The translations under genes were made by a program, and so were the position numbers. From Anditalea andensis (GTDB taxonomy: Bacteria > Bacteroidota > Bacteroidia > Cytophagales > Cyclobacteriaceae), in the NCBI RefSeq assembly GCF_000714815.1, contig NZ_JMIH01000023.1:124001-188000 (forward strand): a stretch of DNA of 64,000 nt, in the 5' to 3' direction. Below, one piece after another: positions 19,180-27,611 of the stretch (positions are counted from its first letter, which is position 1; the number at the start of each line of letters is the position of its first letter). The notes below the pieces were generated by a model. The model made no database searches. It was not told the origin of the DNA and saw nothing but the letters and a program-made list of their open reading frames with translations.

Positions 19180-19195
19180 TTTGGTTTAAACCAAA
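19180..19195. promoter_or_regulatory. 16-bp perfect palindrome upstream of sdaAA
   Basis: TTTGGTTTAAACCAAA is perfectly symmetric. A half-site GGTTTAAA recurs at 19142-19149, 41 bp away, about four helical turns and on the same face. It sits where the sdaAA promoter should be (about 50-100 bp upstream of the start) and next to the terminator of the FKBP gene. It may be an operator. Confidence 0.5.
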
Positions 19196-19219
19196 AAACC
19201 CAGGTATGACTGGGTTTTT
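19193..19219 (-). terminator. Terminator of the sigma/barrel/FKBP operon
   Basis: AAAAACCCAG and its complement surround a 6-nt loop, and the minus-strand transcript ends in six T. It begins 23 bp after the FKBP stop codon. Confidence 0.88.
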
Positions 19220-19242
19220 ATATGTTTATTTTACTAAAATGT

Positions 19243-20208
19243 TTATTGGGCTATTGCTTTTAACCTAGCAACAAATCGAATCGGCTGATAAGTCTTTACC
19301 CGATCTTGGATCAATTCCTTCTGGATCAGATCTTGTCTGATGCGTTCAGGTATGACCTGTATAGTAGGACCATAACCCAAGTGTGAAGGTGTTAACAATT
19401 CCACCTTTGCCTCCTTTTTAATGCCTTTAAGGGCGATATTTAAGAATTTCAGATTATTTTGTGCTCCTAATATAATGTTGGCCGCTCCTGAATCCTGCGC
19501 TCCTCTTAAAAATGGTTCAGTTTCATTTAAATGAAACAATTCATAATTAAACCTGATGTTACTCCCATTTTCAGTCACCTTACTGTCAGCTTCTCCAGGT
19601 TCCATTACCCTCATATAGGCCCCTTCCTCTGTTTTGGTAAAACCCTCAAGTTGATTTGCAGCTATAAACGCCTGAATCTGCTGGTCCTCCATGGCCTTCA
19701 GCTGGTCAGCAGTATAGATTTTGGCAAAAGTAACAGTAAGATCCAAATTAGAATTTGGAAGAATAAGCTGCTGATAACCATAGTTTCCGTATGCGAGATA
19801 GGATGGGGCATATAATTTTATAACCTCTCCTTCTTTTGCAAGACCTGCGGCAAAATTAATTACACGAGGAATTATTCCTGTTTCCCCATGTAAAAACAAT
19901 CGGGGTTCCCCATCAGCAGGCGTATAGGATTCGATTAATTGGCCATCTATGGTTTTGATATTGTAATATATGCCCAGGATAGAATTATTCGCAATTTGGG
20001 TACCTGATTCTACCTCAAGTTCCTTGACATAGTAAAAACCCATTTGAGTTTTTTGCGCTTCTATATTGTTTTGGGTAATGTACGTTTGTAACAATTGATC
20101 ATCTCTTTCTATTATTTTGTCCATTTCAGACTCAACCTCTGGTAAACATGAATTGAGCCCAAATACCATTATTAAGGCAGCTGCACTTCTTGTTATTAAT
20201 TTCATCAT
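19243..20208 (-). CDS. FKBP-type peptidyl-prolyl isomerase-like lipoprotein
   Basis: 321 residues. A lipobox LNSC (Cys at 21 from the first Met) shows it is a lipoprotein. Two FKBP-like halves are visible: about 55-165 with VIKLYAPSYLAYGNYG (matching the FKBP YGxxG phrase) and about 185-318 with VELLTPSHLGYGP. Most substrate-pocket aromatic residues cannot be checked by eye, so activity is uncertain. Only 11 bp separate it from the barrel gene upstream, so it belongs to the ECF sigma factor operon and suggests an envelope-folding task. Confidence 0.82.
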   Translation of the reverse strand: MMKLITRSAAALIMVFGLNSCLPEVESEMDKIIERDDQLLQTYITQNNIEAQKTQMGFYYVKELEVESGTQIANNSILGIYYNIKTIDGQLIESYTPADGEPRLFLHGETGIIPRVINFAAGLAKEGEVIKLYAPSYLAYGNYGYQQLILPNSNLDLTVTFAKIYTADQLKAMEDQQIQAFIAANQLEGFTKTEEGAYMRVMEPGEADSKVTENGSNIRFNYELFHLNETEPFLRGAQDSGAANIILGAQNNLKFLNIALKGIKKEAKVELLTPSHLGYGPTIQVIPERIRQDLIQKELIQDRVKTYQPIRFVARLKAIAQ

Positions 20209-20219
20209 TATTTATTTAA

Positions 20220-21785
20220 TTATTTTTTAAACTGAAAGTTCATTCTCAAATTAATTCCCCCTATAGAAAACTGCTGATCTACAAATGTCATATTTCCAAT
20301 AGGCAACTTATAAAAAGGTTCTACCGAAAGGAAAGTGCCCCCAGACAGCTTATGCTCATATCCAATAGACAAGTTTACCATTCTGCCTAAATCCACCCTG
20401 CTTTCACCATCTTCTGGCAATACTTCAGTAGTGAAGGTCTGCACAAGATTAGATGAAAAAGCACTTGCCTGCCCTATAGCAGCATAAGACAGGTTGTACG
20501 TTTCGGATGTACTTTGATTAAGGTATACCATACTGGATAATCCGCTGATAAGGTATATACCCGATTGAGTTTTATCTATAATTTTATATTTAACATTTAT
20601 CGGGATGTCCAGATTGGCAAAAGTTAATTCATAGGTAGGGTTTAAGGGAGTTATAACATTTGTTCCCATTAATGCTGCAGCTGCTACCCTGTTGGTATTC
20701 ATAGGGGCAGCATGATAAAAGTTATCAGCAGAAGATAATACAGGTACATTGTTCATCACGATAGCTACGTTTTGGCTTTGTCCCGGTACTAAGCTTTGCC
20801 TGGCATAAGTTACACCTACATCTAGTTTCAACCTTTTGCTTAAAGAAATCTCGGACATAACTCCTCCACCCAGATTAAGACCTGTGGTAGTATTGGAGGT
20901 AGACTGTGGGGCCATTACAAGACCTAATTTGACATTTCCATTTCTCTTCTTATCTTCTGGGAGTGTAGGTAAATCTGCCATAGTCCAAGTATTGATCATT
21001 TTCTGGGCTTCTTCTTCCTTTATTTCCTTGGAATGCTTCCCATTGAGCTCTGCCTCGGCGATCTGAAGTTGAATGACAGGGTCCGACCTTCGGATAACTT
21101 CTTCAGAAATTTTCAGCTTTTTGAGTAAAAATTGGCTTCCTGGAGCCAAGGCAAGGTCGAAATTCCTCACAGCGTCAACTTCTTCTTTTATCTCTTTGCT
21201 TAAATCTGCCAAAGCTTTGAAAACAGAGGGTGAAACAGATTTAAATTCGCTATGTAAAGGTCTGGTTGCTTCACCGTCATCATTCTGGGCATGATGCTGT
21301 CGAGGGACATTCAAAGGAACTCCCTTTGACTTCTCCTCTAAAGGCTGGAGCTGATCATGTTCTATAGGTGGATCGGTATCATTAGGAACATGATGGTCAA
21401 AGTTTTGTGAGGTCCCTCTATCTTGTTTTCTTACTTCAGGAAAAGCATTTTCTCTTTTGGGAATAAATAAATCATTTTCATTTAATTCTTCTTCTACAAT
21501 ATCCTGGTCACTTAGAGCCGGAAGCTCTTGATCGTAGGTTATATATGGACCATCTGAGAAATCCTTTGAAGATGGCCATATTAAAAACCCTATAACTAAA
21601 GAAGCAGCGACACCTGATATGACTGATGCCCATACCCATAGTGATTTAGGCTTCTTTTTATTGAAATATGCTTGAGAGAATTTTTCCCATTCTTTGGTGT
21701 CAAAAGGCTCTTCATGGTTTTCAAAGGAGTCTTTTATCTTCTCTACAAGTCTCTTATCGAATTGCTCCTTCATCTCTGATTTCAT
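20220..21785 (-). CDS. Anti-sigma-like inner-membrane segment fused to an outer-membrane barrel domain
   Basis: 521 residues. Residues 1-47 are charged and cytoplasmic-looking, 49-70 form one membrane helix, about 75-285 are a polar, Pro/Glu-rich linker with helical segments, and about 288-521 look like a PorT/OMP_b-brl_2 barrel: alternating strands and a final FQFKK. No signal peptide precedes the membrane helix. Its start overlaps the end of the ECF sigma gene by 32 bp, the usual arrangement of a sigma factor and its regulator. A protein of this plan would reach from cytoplasm to outer membrane. I infer it holds or senses for the sigma factor; no anti-sigma motif such as a zinc site is seen. 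Confidence 0.78.
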   Translation of the reverse strand: MKSEMKEQFDKRLVEKIKDSFENHEEPFDTKEWEKFSQAYFNKKKPKSLWVWASVISGVAASLVIGFLIWPSSKDFSDGPYITYDQELPALSDQDIVEEELNENDLFIPKRENAFPEVRKQDRGTSQNFDHHVPNDTDPPIEHDQLQPLEEKSKGVPLNVPRQHHAQNDDGEATRPLHSEFKSVSPSVFKALADLSKEIKEEVDAVRNFDLALAPGSQFLLKKLKISEEVIRRSDPVIQLQIAEAELNGKHSKEIKEEEAQKMINTWTMADLPTLPEDKKRNGNVKLGLVMAPQSTSNTTTGLNLGGGVMSEISLSKRLKLDVGVTYARQSLVPGQSQNVAIVMNNVPVLSSADNFYHAAPMNTNRVAAAALMGTNVITPLNPTYELTFANLDIPINVKYKIIDKTQSGIYLISGLSSMVYLNQSTSETYNLSYAAIGQASAFSSNLVQTFTTEVLPEDGESRVDLGRMVNLSIGYEHKLSGGTFLSVEPFYKLPIGNMTFVDQQFSIGGINLRMNFQFKK

Positions 21786-22326
21786 TTAATGCTTTGAATT
21801 TATCTCTAAGCTTTTGTTTGGCACGGGCCAAATATGTTCTGGAAGAACTGGCGGGAATTTCTAATCTCTCGGCTATTTCTTGGTGAGAAAATCCTTCTAT
21901 CTCATACATATTAAAGACTATACGCAGGATGTCGGGTAATTCTTGAAGCATATTAAGGATTTCCGACTTGGTAAGGGAATCTACCGCATCACTATCATAA
22001 GATTCAGATGATGCATTATCTATTTCCAACAAAGAATAATGCTTAACATTTTTCCGATAATGATCAATGGAGGTATTAATGATAATTCTTCTAAACCAAC
22101 CTTTAAAAGAGCTTTTGGTAGAATACTGATCTAGTTTGTTAAAAGCTTTTAAATAGCTATCATTGACTACCTCACATGCTTCATCTCTGGAATTGGTATA
22201 TCTTAAAGCTACGCTCATGGCATATCCATAGAAATGCTTATACAGCTTTTCTATAGAAGACGCTTTACCACTTCTTGCCTCACTTATTAGAGATTCCTCC
22301 AAACTACCTTGTTTTTCCAACTTCAA
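21754..22326 (-). CDS. ECF-type RNA polymerase sigma factor
   Basis: 190 residues. Region 2 (about 18-85) contains YTNSRDEACEVVNDSYLKAF and FKGWFRRIIINTSIDHYRK; region 4 (about 120-180) contains IEGFSHQEIAERL and SSSRTYLARAKQKLR, the helix-turn-helix that reads the -35 element. There is no in-frame ATG before region 2; the start is TTG at 22326-22324 (a second TTG is two codons later), so initiation may be weak. First gene of the operon with the barrel protein and FKBP lipoprotein. Confidence 0.93.
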   Translation of the reverse strand: MKLEKQGSLEESLISEARSGKASSIEKLYKHFYGYAMSVALRYTNSRDEACEVVNDSYLKAFNKLDQYSTKSSFKGWFRRIIINTSIDHYRKNVKHYSLLEIDNASSESYDSDAVDSLTKSEILNMLQELPDILRIVFNMYEIEGFSHQEIAERLEIPASSSRTYLARAKQKLRDKFKALNEIRDEGAIR

Positions 22327-22518
22327 TAAAGACGTGATCTATTAATAGAGTGCTACAAAATTTAAAAAAATAAATTTTTGATATATTAAAGAATGAAATA
22401 ATCAGAGATAAATATAAGATTAATGAAAACTATCGAGTATAGTGGCAATACCATCTTTTGGTAGCTGCTGCTTTATCAATCTTTACCTTATTTTTTTACT
22501 CCCATTTAAAGTATTACT

Positions 22519-22923
22519 TCAGAAATTGAAGTTAATGGTTTGCTTCAAATCTTTATCTAAACTTAAAGCTACCGGACAGGTTTTGGCTGCATTTTTTAAT
22601 TTCTGTAGCAACTTTTCATCATCAGGAGCATTTTCCCAAGTGAAATCAATAATGATTTCTTCTATTTTCCTGGGACTGCCGCTCATAATTTTAGTGGTTT
22701 CCCAAACCAAGCCATTGATTTCCAAGTTATCTTTTTTAGCCACTATGCCCATGATGGTAACCATACAACTACCAAGGGCAGCAGCTACCAGATCTGTGGG
22801 AGAAAAGGCTTCTCCTTTACCATTGTTATCCACAGGTGCATCAGTAATAATTTGGGTACCGGATTGCATATGTTTAGGGGCAGTGCGTAAATTTCCCAAA
22901 TAGGAAGTTTTTATAGTAGACAT
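22519..22923 (-). CDS. OsmC family peroxidase-like protein
   Basis: 134 residues. The two conserved Cys are in LGSCMVT (about 53) and AKTCPVALSL (about 115), with the active-site Glu/Arg region between. OsmC/Ohr proteins reduce organic peroxides with a thiol pair. It is transcribed away from the secreted-protein gene that starts at 22991. No regulator of the OhrR type is nearby. Confidence 0.9.
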   Translation of the reverse strand: MSTIKTSYLGNLRTAPKHMQSGTQIITDAPVDNNGKGEAFSPTDLVAAALGSCMVTIMGIVAKKDNLEINGLVWETTKIMSGSPRKIEEIIIDFTWENAPDDEKLLQKLKNAAKTCPVALSLDKDLKQTINFNF

Positions 22924-22990
22924 AAACTGTTACTTTTATTTAGTTTTATAAAACATGGTGGTAAAAATAGCGTTTAATTCCATACCTAAT

Positions 22991-23722
22991 ATGGCAACAT
23001 TGATAAAATATCTTTTATTCCTAGTACTGATAGGTTATTCCAATTTGGCATTGGCTCAGAGAGAAGATGCGGGGGATTACGATTATGACCGGGAAGTACT
23101 GTTTGGTGTAAACAAAAATACGAATGGCGGACTTATCGGAGGATTTAATTTAAAAATCGGTTCCAGAATAAATGAGGACCTCTTTCAGTTTTTTGCCTTG
23201 GAATTCGCAAATGTAAAAAACCCCAAAGAAGTCCGATACAATACCGCTTTTGGGAATAGTTATATTTTCGGAAAATCAAATTATTTATATGCTATACGTC
23301 CACAATATGGCCGGGAACTTATAATGTTCAAAAAAGCACCGCAACAGGGCGTACAGATTTCAATATTGACTGCCCTTGGTCCCTCCATAGGTGTAATAGC
23401 ACCTTATTATGTAGAGTATTTTGTAAGCCGTACAGAAACTGTAAGAGAACAATATCAACCCGAAAATGTCCGAAGCAGATTTGATGTTACAGGACCAGGA
23501 AGGATTTTTGAAGGTATAGGCAATTCTGAACTGGCTATCGGCGCCCATGCAAAAGCAGCCATAGCCTTCGAATTTGGCGTATTTAAAAGCAATGTAACAG
23601 GTCTGGAACTTGGATATCTTTTTGAAGGTTACAATAAAGAAATTGAGCTGATGCCCACTGTAGAAAACCGACAGTTTTACCATTCGGTTTATTTCACCCT
23701 GTTTTACGGGTTTAGGAAATAA
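22991..23722 (+). CDS. Secreted protein of unknown function, probably an outer-membrane barrel
   Basis: 243 residues from the ATG at 22991; an upstream GTG at 22955 would put 12 polar residues before the signal peptide and is less likely. Signal peptide to about residue 23 (ALAQ). The rest is beta-strand rich with many aromatic residues and ends in a Phe-containing strand (YFTLFYGFRK), as in small outer-membrane barrels. No known family is recognised. It precedes lipA by 62 bp on the same strand, but lipA has its own promoter box. Confidence 0.75.
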   Translation: MATLIKYLLFLVLIGYSNLALAQREDAGDYDYDREVLFGVNKNTNGGLIGGFNLKIGSRINEDLFQFFALEFANVKNPKEVRYNTAFGNSYIFGKSNYLYAIRPQYGRELIMFKKAPQQGVQISILTALGPSIGVIAPYYVEYFVSRTETVREQYQPENVRSRFDVTGPGRIFEGIGNSELAIGAHAKAAIAFEFGVFKSNVTGLELGYLFEGYNKEIELMPTVENRQFYHSVYFTLFYGFRK

Positions 23723-23755
23723 TGAATGTTTCTGGTTTTTAAAGAGCCAAAAGCT

Positions 23756-23763
23756 TAATTTTG
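23756..23763 (+). promoter_or_regulatory. -7 promoter box of lipA
   Basis: TAATTTTG matches TAnnTTTG. It is 22 bp before the preferred lipA ATG (23785), which makes the alternative TTG start at 23761 overlap the promoter and therefore unlikely. Confidence 0.4.
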
Positions 23764-23784
23764 CCATACGCTAAAACTATCCAA

Positions 23785-24663
23785 ATGATCGAATTACCAG
23801 TTATATCCGAAGAGGAAACCAGAAGGAAAAAACCTAATTGGCTTAGGGTAAAGCTACCAGTAGGTAAAGAATATGCTAAAGTTAGGCAATTAGTAGACCA
23901 GCATAAGCTCAACACCATCTGCGAAAGCGGCAACTGTCCAAATATGGGAGAGTGCTGGGGGGCAGGAACTGCTACCTTCATGATTTTGGGTAACGTATGT
24001 ACCAGATCATGTTCATTCTGTGCTGTAGCCACAGGCAGACCGCCGGAATATGATACTGATGAACCAAGACGTGTAGCTGAAGCAATCAAACTGATGGGCG
24101 TAAAGCATGCGGTACTAACATCTGTCAATCGAGACGAACTGAAAGACAGGGGGGCCGAAATCTGGTATCAAACTGTAGTGGAGACCAAAAAGCTATCGCC
24201 CGAAACAACTATAGAAACTTTGATCCCGGATGTAAAATCAAACTGGGATGCCTTATATAGAATGATAGAAGGCGGACAGGAAGTGGTTTCGCATAATGTA
24301 GAGACAGTAGAAGCACTATACAGAAGAGTAAGACCTCAGGCCAAATATATACGATCACTGGAGCAGATAAAACTGACCAAAGAATACGGCAAAAGAACCA
24401 AAACAGGTATTATGCTCGGACTTGGGGAGACCAAAGAGCAGGTTTATAAAGCCATGGATGACCTGGCAGCCCACGGATGTGATATCCTGACGCTAGGCCA
24501 ATACCTTCAGCCAACCAAGATGCACATAGAAGTGGCAGAATTCATACATCCTGACCTCTTTGATCACTATAGAGAAGAGGGATTGATCAGAGGACTGAAA
24601 TATGTAGAATCAGGACCTCTGGTTAGGTCATCTTATCATGCGGAAAGGCATGTGAATGTATAA
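23785..24663 (+). CDS. lipA: Lipoyl synthase
   Basis: 292 residues from the ATG at 23785. It has both 4Fe-4S clusters: the auxiliary site [12 protein letters not shown] (CX4CX5C) and the radical-SAM site CTRSCSFC (CX3CX2C), plus the C-terminal RSSYHAE motif whose Ser binds the auxiliary cluster. Inserts two sulfurs into octanoyl groups on lipoyl domains such as GcvH and pyruvate dehydrogenase E2. A fragment of another lipA copy lies at 25549-25647. Confidence 0.97.
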   Translation: MIELPVISEEETRRKKPNWLRVKLPVGKEYAKVRQLVDQHKLNTICESGNCPNMGECWGAGTATFMILGNVCTRSCSFCAVATGRPPEYDTDEPRRVAEAIKLMGVKHAVLTSVNRDELKDRGAEIWYQTVVETKKLSPETTIETLIPDVKSNWDALYRMIEGGQEVVSHNVETVEALYRRVRPQAKYIRSLEQIKLTKEYGKRTKTGIMLGLGETKEQVYKAMDDLAAHGCDILTLGQYLQPTKMHIEVAEFIHPDLFDHYREEGLIRGLKYVESGPLVRSSYHAERHVNV

Positions 24664-24678
24664 TCTATAGACATTATT

Positions 24679-24710
24679 AAAAAAGGCAACCGGAGATGGT
24701 TGCCTTTTTT
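24679..24710 (+). terminator. Rho-independent terminator of lipA
   Basis: AAAAAAGGCAACC pairs with GGTTGCCTTTTTT around a 6-nt loop, ending in six T, 15 bp after the lipA stop. Confidence 0.93.
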
Positions 24711-24858
24711 AATTTGTGGAAATCGAGCATGACTTTGAGTGTCATACACCAGAATGATTAAACATGCGAGATTCCATATGACCATTCAAAAACAATTATA
24801 AACATATGAATTTTGTAAAATGACTTTATATTTTTTAAATTAATCATAAAACTAACGT

Positions 24859-25515
24859 ATGGAAGTCCGGTTTCAAACAAAGGAAGAAAGTAACCTTCAA
24901 CAAAGAGAGGCCTTTTTAAAACTATCCCCCATAGATCGCTTTTATTCATTTTTGGTATTAAGCGAAAGATTAAATGATTTCCCTACTAAATATCAACCTA
25001 AGGTATCCGAAAAGTTTATTATAAATATTCAATTAGTGGAAAAACAGTGGAAGCAGAATATTGATCAGTTTATAGAATTATGTGATAGATATGAAGTGGA
25101 AATGATAATGGTAGGCGGAGGAGCGGTTAATTTTCATGGTTATCAGCGTCATTCAGCTGATGTTGATTTTTGGTAAAATATTGACCCTAAAAACTTCAAT
25201 AAATTAGTAATCGTATTCCAAAAAATGAGATATGAGATTGAAAAATTCCCTTCTCAGGTTGAGAACAAAGAACAAAACATTTCTATTAAATTTTCCCCTG
25301 CTGATCTGAATTTACAACTGATTACCAATTTTCATATTAGTAAAAGTTTTGAAGAGGCCTTTAATGAATCCAAGATAGTCCATATAAATAAGAAAAAAAT
25401 ATATAAATGGCGTGTATTAAATTTAGCCGATCTAATCGAAAGTAAAAGAAGGTCAGCACGTCCCAAGGATCTATTGGATATAGAACAATTAAAAGAAATC
25501 AATAAAATTGAATAA
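24859..25515 (+). pseudogene. Nucleotidyltransferase gene broken by an in-frame stop
   Basis: One reading frame runs from the ATG at 24859 to TAA at 25513-25515, interrupted only by TAA at 25174-25176. Before the stop is the polymerase-beta-type nucleotidyltransferase motif GGGAVNFHGYQRHSADVDF; after it the family continues without a frame change (NIDPKNFNKL, then ISIKFSPADLNLQLI and a late SARPKDLLDIEQLK). This is the single-domain family found near antitoxin or abortive-infection genes (DUF6036-like). Full length would be 218 residues; the first 60 or so are not part of the transferase core and may come from a separate short partner gene. The stop is one base from TTA (Leu), so the damage looks recent. 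A restart ATG at 25225 would lack the catalytic motif. Confidence 0.8.
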
Positions 25516-25548
25516 GAAAAAAATAGAAGCCGATCGGTTCCTGTTTTT

Positions 25549-25647
25549 TATAGAAGAGTAAGGCCGCAGGCCAAATATGCGCAAATACTGGAGCAGATTA
25601 AACTAACCGAAGAATACGGAAAGCGAACGAACAAGTATCATGCTTGG
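25549..25647 (+). pseudogene. Fragment of a second lipA gene
   Basis: About 99 bp align to codons of the intact lipA at about 24316-24418: [10 protein letters not shown], then EQIKLT and EYGKRT are kept. Over the first 28 codons, 14 are identical, 9 differ silently and 5 change the residue. This silent excess means the copy diverged while still functional, so it is a relic of a related but distinct lipA and not a recent local copy. It stops abruptly at about 25648, where nucleotidyltransferase-like sequence begins. Confidence 0.8.
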
Positions 25648-25649
25648 TT

Positions 25650-25712
25650 CAGAACATATTCATTAAATTTTCACCGCTTAATCTAAATTTAGAGCTTATC
25701 ACAACTTTCAGA
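25650..25712 (+). pseudogene. Left part of a second, decayed nucleotidyltransferase gene
   Basis: About 60 bp align to the intact gene at 25276-25336: codons from 25662 read IKFSPLNLNLELITTF against IKFSPADLNLQLITNF in the intact copy, with 7 silent and 4 replacement differences in 16 codons. Homology stops at ACTTTCA (25704-25710) and resumes at the same gene position at 27614, so the gene was split by inserted DNA. Confidence 0.75.
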
Positions 25713-25734
25713 TAGGTCTGAAACATTCTATCAG

Positions 25735-26261
25735 TTAAAAGCTCTTCCCGATACCTATACCTCCATATGGTATAAATCTAGGTGGCGGGCCGTGGGGGGC
25801 GCATATTTCGTGGTATGGGTATGTTGATTTAAATCGATATAGAGGCGTGAATGCTACTTTAAATAAGAACCCTTTGGGACTTTCATACCTATAGCCCAAT
25901 CTACCCGTTGCATAATGTTCAAAATAGGTTCGACTGTCCCATACCCCATAATTTAAAAATGGTTGATCTATATAAAACCCTGTGTAACCAAGGCCTGTTT
26001 CTAAAGCACTATTGGGGCCTCCAAAATAGGCGAGCATCATCACCGGAATTCCGGTAGCTTCTCTACCAACACTCGTAAAACCGACAGATGGCTTAAAAAC
26101 ACTATTCCCTTGGCCATTATGTTGCGCTCATAATTGATGGAGTAAAAAAGGCCATTTCCTAGAATTTCCCCATATAGGCTATTCGGATATTTTTGTGCCT
26201 GGCTTTCGAATGTCAATATCAATAAGAAAGCAACGAAATATAATCTCAAAAATGTTATCAT
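25735..26261 (-). pseudogene. Small outer-membrane barrel protein with a one-base frameshift
   Basis: Two overlapping frames make one gene. From the ATG at 26261: signal peptide (LTFESQAQ), then LYGEILGNGLFYSINYERN, typical of a Bacteroidota barrel. At 26095-26099 (A5 on the plus strand, T5 in the coding strand) the frame breaks. Adding one base there gives IVFFKPSVGFTSVGREATGI-type continuation into MMLAYFGGPNSALETGLGYTG and a barrel end GIGIGKSF. The joined product would be about 175 residues. It may be a true mutation, a switchable homopolymer, or a sequencing error. It follows the type IX cargo gene by 3 bp on the same strand. Confidence 0.72.
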
Positions 26262-26264
26262 AGT

Positions 26265-27428
26265 CTATTGTTTATAATTTATAAAAATTCTTTTTTGAAT
26301 TACTTTATTCCCCGAGTTGATTTTTAAGTAATATATTCCTGAAGGGTAACTAGAAGTGGGGATTATTAATTTTTCTATCGTAACTTTTTTATTATAGACA
26401 GGCGTACCGTTAAAGTCATGAAGCGAGACTTCGGAAGTACTTAACTCTCCCTCAGCAAGTTCCAGTAAATTCAATTCTATTTGACCGGCAGCGTGTGAAA
26501 TAATTTTCTCAGGATCATATCCCTCACAGACAATCTGAATTTGCTTGGTAGCGGCAACTGTACTACCACAATCGTTGCTTACAGTTAAATTTACAGCCAT
26601 ATTCCGAAAGCTCAAATTGCATGACGCTTGCACTCTTATACTAGAAGTGCCATTGCCGCTAAGGATCTGCCCGTTGGTAACACTCCAATTATAATTCATT
26701 CCGGCAATAGAATTTGCAGAAACGCTTACCCAGTGTTGATCAGCCTGAGAAGGGGCAATTATAACAGGCGCGGTAGGTGCACCCACCCTAATGGTCTTAT
26801 TTACCCAGGGCGTAGTAGCATTGTTCCTATCTGTATAAACCCCTCTTGTGCCAACTGTATAATTCCCAGGTGCAGTGTTTGCCGGAACAGAAAGGCTATA
26901 ATTTGGACCGGACTGCTGGCTAATTGACCAGCCTGCAGGTATACTCCACTCAACACTGTGATGAAAACAAGCACCTTCTACCAAATTGTTAACGGAAACT
27001 ACTTTTGCTGCGCCAGCGCAGGCATAGCTATCAGGTATAACCGGTTCTACTACTCCAGGATACTCTACTTTAACAGGAATAATTACAAAAGTTCTCGAAA
27101 AAACTGTAATCCCTTGCACCCAAAATCTTATTTCCAAGTCACCGGGTTCTCCAAAATTAACCTTTATTTTAGTGAGATTAGAATTGGGGAATTTTTCGAA
27201 AGTGGGAAACCCTTCTAATACAGTTCCTCTATATAATCCTACTGGTGGAAGCATATCGAATGTATATCCATTTATCGGTATACCCACATTAGAGTAAATC
27301 CTTATATCATACACATGGCCTTTTGTAAATGGGCATACCGTAGAAGGGCCTGAAACGGTTGCATAAAGAGCAAAGGCTTGAATTTTTATAAAAGCACTCA
27401 AAAACAACAACAGTATAAATTTTTTCAT
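26265..27428 (-). CDS. Type IX secretion system cargo protein with PKD-like domains
   Basis: 387 residues. Signal peptide 1-18, then Ig/PKD-like beta domains (about 20-300; phrases such as ITGLSNWSV-like WSVTNGQILSGNGTSSI), and a C-terminal Por sorting domain (about 315-387) with VSLHDFNGTPVYNKKV and SGIYYLKINSGNKVIQKR. Cargo of this kind is passed over the outer membrane and anchored or released. No enzyme domain is seen; the function is unknown. It lies inside the inserted segment 25711-27613 and is transcribed with the frameshifted barrel gene. Confidence 0.85.
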   Translation of the reverse strand: MKKFILLLFLSAFIKIQAFALYATVSGPSTVCPFTKGHVYDIRIYSNVGIPINGYTFDMLPPVGLYRGTVLEGFPTFEKFPNSNLTKIKVNFGEPGDLEIRFWVQGITVFSRTFVIIPVKVEYPGVVEPVIPDSYACAGAAKVVSVNNLVEGACFHHSVEWSIPAGWSISQQSGPNYSLSVPANTAPGNYTVGTRGVYTDRNNATTPWVNKTIRVGAPTAPVIIAPSQADQHWVSVSANSIAGMNYNWSVTNGQILSGNGTSSIRVQASCNLSFRNMAVNLTVSNDCGSTVAATKQIQIVCEGYDPEKIISHAAGQIELNLLELAEGELSTSEVSLHDFNGTPVYNKKVTIEKLIIPTSSYPSGIYYLKINSGNKVIQKRIFINYKQ

Positions 27429-27552
27429 AAACTATATTTATTGATAAAAAATTTGGCTAAAGCTAGCTTTCACCAAAAATCTTAAACTAATTTAATATTA
27501 TGGATATATTTATTCAAATTTTAGTTCAAAAATTTTTCGTTTTTGTCCAAAA

Positions 27553-27570
27553 ATACCTAGGAGTAGGTAT
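27553..27570. promoter_or_regulatory. Inverted repeat upstream of the type IX cargo gene
   Basis: ATACCT and AGGTAT surround AGGAGT, 125 bp upstream of the cargo gene start. The 6-bp arms and 6-nt centre fit a dimeric-regulator site; no T-run follows. It belongs to the inserted segment. Confidence 0.4.
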
Positions 27571-27611
27571 GTTTTTAAGGGAAGAAATTAATTGTCGGCA
27601 ACAAAATCTCG

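Noticed and set aside
23739-24128. 129-codon minus-strand frame over the lipA start
   Set aside because: Covers the lipA Cys motifs on the opposite strand; lipA is certain.
24859-25176. A complete 105-residue protein ending at DVDFW
   Set aside because: The family clearly continues in frame after the stop, so it is better read as the first part of a broken gene.
25225-25515. An independent 96-residue protein
   Set aside because: It is the C-terminal part of the same nucleotidyltransferase and lacks the catalytic motif.
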